Below are positions 5,739 to 8,953 of a stretch of DNA of 8,953 nucleotides, in pieces. A model generated the notes under the pieces. That model did no database searches. It saw only the letters and a list, made by a program, of their open reading frames with translations, and had not been told where the DNA came from. The position numbers were made by a program, and so were the translations under genes. The stretch's first letter is position 1; each line of letters starts with the position of its first letter. This DNA is from Firmicutes bacterium UBA3871 (GTDB taxonomy: Bacteria; Bacillota; Clostridia; Peptostreptococcales; Anaerovoracaceae): positions 1 to 8,953 of the forward strand of contig DGGP01000159.1 of the NCBI GenBank assembly GCA_002392265.1, given 5' to 3'.

Positions 5739-6797
5739 ATGAAAACTAAGTTATTGGCAGTGGTTCTCGTACTTGTTATGGTATTTGCACTTACCGCATG
5801 CGGGGACAGCGGTTCCGAATCAGGCAACGCAGGATCGGAATTAAACATCTTTATGTGGGGTGATTATATCTCTGACGAAACAATTACCGATTTTGAAAAT
5901 GAAACCGGAATTGACGTTAACCTCAGCTACATGAATGATAATGCTGATTCTGTTAACAAGCTTACAGCAGGAGCCGGTGGAGAGTATGATCTTATCATGA
6001 CATGTGATGCATACATGGAATCCCTGATTAACGGTGGTTATCTCGAAGAGTTAGACCTTTCAAAGATTCCTAACGCGGAGAATATCAACAAGGCTTACTG
6101 GACAGAGCAGAACCAGAAGTATTGCATCCCTTACCTGATGAACTATATCTATGTAGTTTACGACACAGAAAGATGCCCAATCGATATCACATGCTATAAC
6201 GACCTGATCAGACCGGAACTCAAGGGACAGCTCGGTTCTATCGACGGAGCGCGCAACCTGTTCCCAATCGCACTTATTGCGCTGGGTTACGACCCGAACT
6301 CAACTGAGGAATCAGAAATCGCAGAAGCATATGAATGGCTCAAGAAGTACAACGACAACGTAGTTGCATACGGTTCCACAGAGACTAACATCGTAAACGG
6401 AACAATCTCTGTAATGCTTACATATGACGGAAATACAGCAGAAGCTATGGCATCCATGGGAGATAACAACACCTTAACTGTAGCACCTTTCACAGAGGAT
6501 CCTGTACAGCTTGGATTTGACCTCTATGTAATTCCAAAGGGTGCAACTCACATGGATAATGCATATGCATTCTTAAACTACATCACAGATCCTGAAGTAA
6601 TGGCAAAGAACCTTGTGGAAAATCCATATTCATGCCCGAATGACGCTGCAGTAGCTGCCGCTTCCGAGGAATACAGAAACGGTCCTGCATTCGATTTTGA
6701 CTACAAGGAAAACGTATTCTTCCAGGAAGACGTTGGCGATGCCATCAAGACCTATGACAAATACTATCAGAAGTTAAAGGTAGGTATAGGCGAATAA
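5739..6797 (+). CDS. potD: PotD/PotF-like extracytoplasmic solute-binding lipoprotein
   Basis: This 352-residue protein has a lipoprotein signal: a basic start (MKTK), a hydrophobic core and the lipobox LTAC with Cys21 as the lipidation site. The mature part matches the PotD fold: LNIFMWGDYISDETITDFENETG (from residue 35), then EYDLIMTCDAYMESL (82-96), and GFDLYVIPKGA (259-269). It would sit on the outer face of the membrane and deliver ligand to the PotBC-like channel. Aligned by eye with E. coli PotD, Trp40, Asp42, Tyr43, Asp261 and Tyr297 fit pocket positions. The spermidine-binding Asp168 and Glu171 are replaced by Gly170 and Asn173, and two tryptophans are lost (positions equivalent to 229 and 255 become Tyr229 and Gly). 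A non-polyamine ligand is therefore likely, and an Amadori compound fits the neighbours. The start has AGGAGG (5725-5730 region) upstream and is separated from the permease gene by a 45-bp AT-rich spacer. Confidence 0.88.
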   Translation: MKTKLLAVVLVLVMVFALTACGDSGSESGNAGSELNIFMWGDYISDETITDFENETGIDVNLSYMNDNADSVNKLTAGAGGEYDLIMTCDAYMESLINGGYLEELDLSKIPNAENINKAYWTEQNQKYCIPYLMNYIYVVYDTERCPIDITCYNDLIRPELKGQLGSIDGARNLFPIALIALGYDPNSTEESEIAEAYEWLKKYNDNVVAYGSTETNIVNGTISVMLTYDGNTAEAMASMGDNNTLTVAPFTEDPVQLGFDLYVIPKGATHMDNAYAFLNYITDPEVMAKNLVENPYSCPNDAAVAAASEEYRNGPAFDFDYKENVFFQEDVGDAIKTYDKYYQKLKVGIGE

Positions 6798-6804
6798 TCG
6801 AATT

Positions 6805-6812
6805 GGGAGGAG
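6805..6812 (+). promoter_or_regulatory. Ribosome binding site supporting a TTG start of the deglycase gene
   Basis: GGGAGGAG lies about 6-8 nt before TTG 6819-6821. The downstream frame has no ATG near the expected N-terminus, so the TTG start is the best choice. Confidence 0.7.
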
Positions 6813-6818
6813 AGCAAG

Positions 6819-7814
6819 TTGATCGATTTCAAAGAACAAGAAAAAATAGACAGCGTGCGTGGTGCTTTGGCACTGCGTTCGCAGATTGAACCGCTCGCAG
6901 ACGGCATTTGGAAAAAGGGGCTTAAAAACCTGTGCTATCTGGGTATCGGCGGTACCTGGGCAAGCTGCCAGCAGGTAGTTTGCTACATGAAGGAGCGCAC
7001 CTGCTTGGACGTATTCGCAATCAATGCTGCAGAATACAACACTACAGGGGACTGCAAAATCGGAAAGGGTACCTGTGTGGTTATTTCCTCCGTTACCGGA
7101 ACTACCACCGAGATTGTACAAGCGGTAAAACTGGTACAGAGCAAAGGTGCAGAGGTCATCGGTTTCATAGACAAAGCAGATTCAGAGCTTGCCGGACTTG
7201 TTGACTACTGCATTACATATCCCATCAATGAGCAGATGAAATTCTTTATCACAGCCGATCGTTTCATGCATCTTAACGGGGAATTACCGGAGTATGAAGA
7301 AATGTATGCGGAGTTTGATAAGTATCTGCCGGAAGCACTCGTTCAGGTTGAAAAGGATTCCGATGATTTCGCTAAAAACTATGTCAGTGCGCACAAAGAC
7401 GATGAGCTGCACTATTTTGTGGGCGGCGGAACGCTCTATGGAGCGACATATTCCTATGCAATGTGTTTTTGGGAAGAAATGCACTGGCTCAGAAGCAAAT
7501 CGATTCACTCTGCGGAATTCTTTCACGGTACCCTTGAAATTATCGACAAGGACACTGCAGTAACAGTGTTTGTCGGTGAAGACAAGCAGCGCCCGCTTGG
7601 CGAGCGTGTGGCAAAATTCCTGCCGCGCATTTGTGAAAATTATACTATAATAGATACAAAGGACTACAAGCTGCCGGGAATCTCCGAAAAGTATCGCGGC
7701 AGAGTCTGCCATATGGTAATGCGCGCTGTTACAAATCGTATCGATGCGCATCTTGTAGATCAGACCGGCCATGATATGAGTCTGAGACGCTATTACAGAA
7801 AGATGGACTATTAA
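6819..7814 (+). CDS. frlB: FrlB-like SIS-domain deglycase (fructosyl-amino acid 6-phosphate deglycase)
   Basis: This 331-residue cytosolic enzyme has two sugar isomerase (SIS) domains. The first contains YLGIGGTWAS (40-49) and ISSVTGTTTEIVQA (89-102), the phosphate-binding loop region. The second starts near 197 (HYFVGGGTLYG) and carries HSAEFFHGTLEI (230-241). The end, SLRRYYRKMDY, closely mirrors the DERRYYGGLVEY end that I recall for E. coli FrlB. Glu220 and His236 are 16 residues apart, matching the Glu214/His230 catalytic pair recalled for Salmonella FraB. The family converts a fructosyl-amino acid 6-phosphate plus water to glucose 6-phosphate and the free amino acid. The gene lies 21 bp after the binding-protein gene and 10 bp before a FrlD-like kinase, which supplies the phosphorylated substrate. 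Which amino acid is released (lysine, asparagine or other) is not decidable here; a GfrF- or FraB-like role is possible. Confidence 0.82.
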   Translation: MIDFKEQEKIDSVRGALALRSQIEPLADGIWKKGLKNLCYLGIGGTWASCQQVVCYMKERTCLDVFAINAAEYNTTGDCKIGKGTCVVISSVTGTTTEIVQAVKLVQSKGAEVIGFIDKADSELAGLVDYCITYPINEQMKFFITADRFMHLNGELPEYEEMYAEFDKYLPEALVQVEKDSDDFAKNYVSAHKDDELHYFVGGGTLYGATYSYAMCFWEEMHWLRSKSIHSAEFFHGTLEIIDKDTAVTVFVGEDKQRPLGERVAKFLPRICENYTIIDTKDYKLPGISEKYRGRVCHMVMRAVTNRIDAHLVDQTGHDMSLRRYYRKMDY

Positions 7815-7824
7815 AGGAGCCATT

Positions 7825-8613
7825 ATGAAGAAAATCGCATGTATCGGTGACAACTGCATAGATTTTTACGATGAAACCGGCGAAAGCTATCCCGGAGGAA
7901 ATCCCGTAAACGTTTCTGTATATCTGCAAAGACTCGGACTTGAGTCTTCATATATAGGAATAGTCGGAGACGATGAATACGGCCGGCTGATGATTAATTC
8001 CATAAAGGATAAAAATGTGGATGTCAGTCACATGAAGGTGCTGAAGGGCAATACCGCAATCACCCATGTGAAAAGAGTTGACGGTGAACGCGTTTTCGGC
8101 GAAGACGATCCGGGTGTTGCAAAGGATTTTTTTCTGACGGATGAGGATTTAGACTTTATTGCCGGGCATGATTTGGTGGTTACGGGGCTTTGGGGCTATA
8201 CGGAGCCGTTCCTTGCAAAAATTAAAGAACGCGGAATTCCCATTGCCTATGACGCATCCGACCATCCGACTCTGCCTCAGTGCAAGGAGGGTATAAAGCA
8301 GGCCGATTATCTGTTCTTTTCCGATGATGATTCGTCGGAAACAGACCTGCGTCTCAGGATGCAGAGCATTGCGCGAAAAGGGCCAAAGGTCGTTGTAGCT
8401 ATGCGTGGAAAGTACGGCAGTCTGGCCCTGGAAGGCGACAGATTTGAGACGCTTGGCGTGGAAAAATGTGACGTTGTGGATACCATGGGTGCTGGGGATA
8501 GCTATATAGCGGGCTTTATGAGTTCCTATATCGGCGGTGCCGACCTTTTGGAATGCATGCGAAAGGGTTCGCAAACCGCGGCCGTTACCATAGGCTATAA
8601 GGGCGCATGGTAA
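7825..8613 (+). CDS. frlD: FrlD-like PfkB-family kinase (fructosyl-amino acid 6-kinase)
   Basis: This 262-residue PfkB/ribokinase-fold enzyme is almost the same length as E. coli FrlD (261). It begins MKKIACIGDNCIDFY and continues with YPGGNPVNVSVYLQRLG, the substrate-binding GGN region, then GDDEYG and RVFGEDDPGVAKDF. The second PfkB signature, DTMGAGDSYIAGF (219-231), supplies the catalytic base Asp225 and the anion hole. The extreme C-terminus, YKGAW, matches the YHGAW end recalled for FrlD. The shortened length, lacking the longer lid of many PfkB kinases, is also FrlD-like. It would use ATP to phosphorylate O6 of the fructosyl group of an imported Amadori compound in the cytosol, feeding the adjacent deglycase. 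The start ATG follows AAAGGAG, 10 bp after the deglycase stop. It is the last gene of the operon, with a terminator-like inverted repeat 38 bp downstream. Confidence 0.87.
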   Translation: MKKIACIGDNCIDFYDETGESYPGGNPVNVSVYLQRLGLESSYIGIVGDDEYGRLMINSIKDKNVDVSHMKVLKGNTAITHVKRVDGERVFGEDDPGVAKDFFLTDEDLDFIAGHDLVVTGLWGYTEPFLAKIKERGIPIAYDASDHPTLPQCKEGIKQADYLFFSDDDSSETDLRLRMQSIARKGPKVVVAMRGKYGSLALEGDRFETLGVEKCDVVDTMGAGDSYIAGFMSSYIGGADLLECMRKGSQTAAVTIGYKGAW

Positions 8614-8650
8614 TCAAAGCAAAATAAAAAGCAGATGGTTAAAACCTGAA

Positions 8651-8705
8651 CTAGTAAGATGAAAGTAGACATGTTAAAAAAGCATGTCTACTTTTCTTAT
8701 GCTAG
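8651..8705 (+). terminator. Long inverted repeat, probable intrinsic terminator of the operon
   Basis: The core is a perfect 12-bp stem, AAAGTAGACATG (8662-8673) with CATGTCTACTTT (8683-8694), around a 9-nt loop, followed by TCTTAT as a weak U-tract. Pairing resumes after a 2-nt bulge on the left arm (TAAGA 8655-8659 with TCTTA 8695-8699), and again after a 2-nt bulge on the right arm (CTAG 8651-8654 with CTAG 8702-8705). This makes 21 paired bases in all. The core is AT-rich for a terminator, but its location just after the last operon gene fits. It could also act in reverse or be a mobile-element remnant. Confidence 0.62.
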
Positions 8706-8728
8706 GATTTATGTAAGGAGGTGGTTTT

Positions 8729-8911
8729 ATGGCAAGGCCAAAAGGAGGCAAAAACAGGAGCTGGTCTAAGGAGGAGAAGCTCCGATACGCCGAGTTCATG
8801 GGTGAATGCGAACTGGATACCTTCATCACCGGCTTCCGCCTCGGTGCCCGCTTTATGAAGGATACCTTCCTGAGCGACGAAGCCCCATTCGAGAGCTTCT
8901 TGGAGGGATAG
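8729..8911 (+). CDS. Small 60-residue protein of unknown function
   Basis: The frame begins MARPKGGKNRSWSKEEKLRY after an excellent AAGGAGGTGG Shine-Dalgarno (8715-8724), which argues that it is really translated. I do not recognise the whole protein. The first ~22 residues are strongly basic and resemble the opening of small DNA-binding or IS-orfA-like proteins (KGGKNR followed by SKEEKL). The second half, DTFITGFRLGARFMKDTF (about 30-47), resembles the GFRLGARLM-type helix found near the C-terminus of small clostridial proteins often seen in mobile or phage regions (DUF6809-like, from memory). The combination may be a natural short protein or a truncated and fused remnant. It lies outside the operon, after the inverted repeat. 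No promoter is obvious in the 23 bp between that repeat and the start. Confidence 0.55.
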   Translation: MARPKGGKNRSWSKEEKLRYAEFMGECELDTFITGFRLGARFMKDTFLSDEAPFESFLEG

Positions 8912-8919
8912 ATCAGAAC

Positions 8920-8942
8920 TGTGCGATCCGGCAAATCGCACA
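8920..8942 (+). other. Hairpin at the right edge
   Basis: TGTGCGAT (8920-8927) and ATCGCACA (8935-8942) form a perfect 8-bp stem around a 7-nt loop, 8 nt after the stop of the small ORF. No U-tract follows (TTGGACG), so it is not a convincing intrinsic terminator, and the window ends 11 bases later. It may be an RNA structure, a weak terminator or a binding site. Confidence 0.4.
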
Positions 8943-8953
8943 TTGGACGAAAC

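Noticed and set aside
2842..6797. A plain spermidine/putrescine uptake system
   Set aside because: Family likeness alone suggests it, but the operon partners are FrlB/FrlD-like enzymes and the binding protein lacks key polyamine-contacting residues. I keep the pot symbols only as family labels.
7284..7859. 191-codon open frame on the minus strand
   Set aside because: It is antisense to the deglycase and the start of the kinase. It has no motif and no promoter or ribosome binding site suited to it.
8674..8943. Minus-strand open frames opposite the small ORF
   Set aside because: Two minus-strand frames overlap each other and the terminator stem. Neither has a ribosome binding site or a recognisable pattern, whereas the plus-strand 60-residue frame has an excellent one.

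Overview
The window looks like chromosomal DNA of an anaerobic, probably gut-associated Bacillota (Clostridia). The grounds are strong AGGAGG-type ribosome binding sites, two likely TTG starts, an S-layer-homology (SLH) protein end, a Gram-positive style lipoprotein signal, and tightly packed operons. No species can be assigned from the sequence alone.

Layout. Positions 2-391 hold the C-terminal end of an SLH-domain surface protein that runs in from the left edge. It is followed by an HpcH/HpaI-type aldolase (421-1182). Two GntR/HutC-type regulators with UTRA ligand-sensing domains lie on the minus strand (1186-1911 and 1904-2647). They overlap each other by 8 bp, and the second one converges on the aldolase with a 3-bp gap. 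A divergent promoter region (about 2648-2841) separates them from a six-gene plus-strand operon. That operon encodes a PotA-like ATPase, PotB- and PotC-like permeases, a PotD-like lipoprotein, a FrlB-like SIS-domain deglycase and a FrlD-like PfkB kinase. It ends at 8613 and is followed by a long inverted repeat that probably acts as a terminator (8651-8705). A 60-residue ORF of unknown function (8729-8911) and a small hairpin close the window.

How the genes fit together. The best reading is a catabolic locus for an Amadori product (a fructosyl-amino acid such as fructoselysine). The ABC importer would bring the compound in, the FrlD-like kinase would phosphorylate the sugar at C6, and the FrlB-like deglycase would split the 6-phosphate into glucose 6-phosphate and a free amino acid or amine. 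The importer belongs to the polyamine/opine (PotABCD) class, unlike the E. coli FrlA permease or the B. subtilis FrlONM importer. The binding protein has lost acidic pocket residues that E. coli PotD uses for spermidine, which suggests a different ligand. Good promoters face both ways between the regulators and the operon. Each carries a copy of ATTGGTATnnAAT, which resembles a half-site of NagR/DasR-type operators. This points to joint control and autoregulation by one or both UTRA regulators.

The only gene-free stretches of note are the 194-bp divergent promoter region and the 115 bp after the operon. Neither reaches 300 bases. I saw no tRNA, rRNA, CRISPR array or complete insertion sequence.
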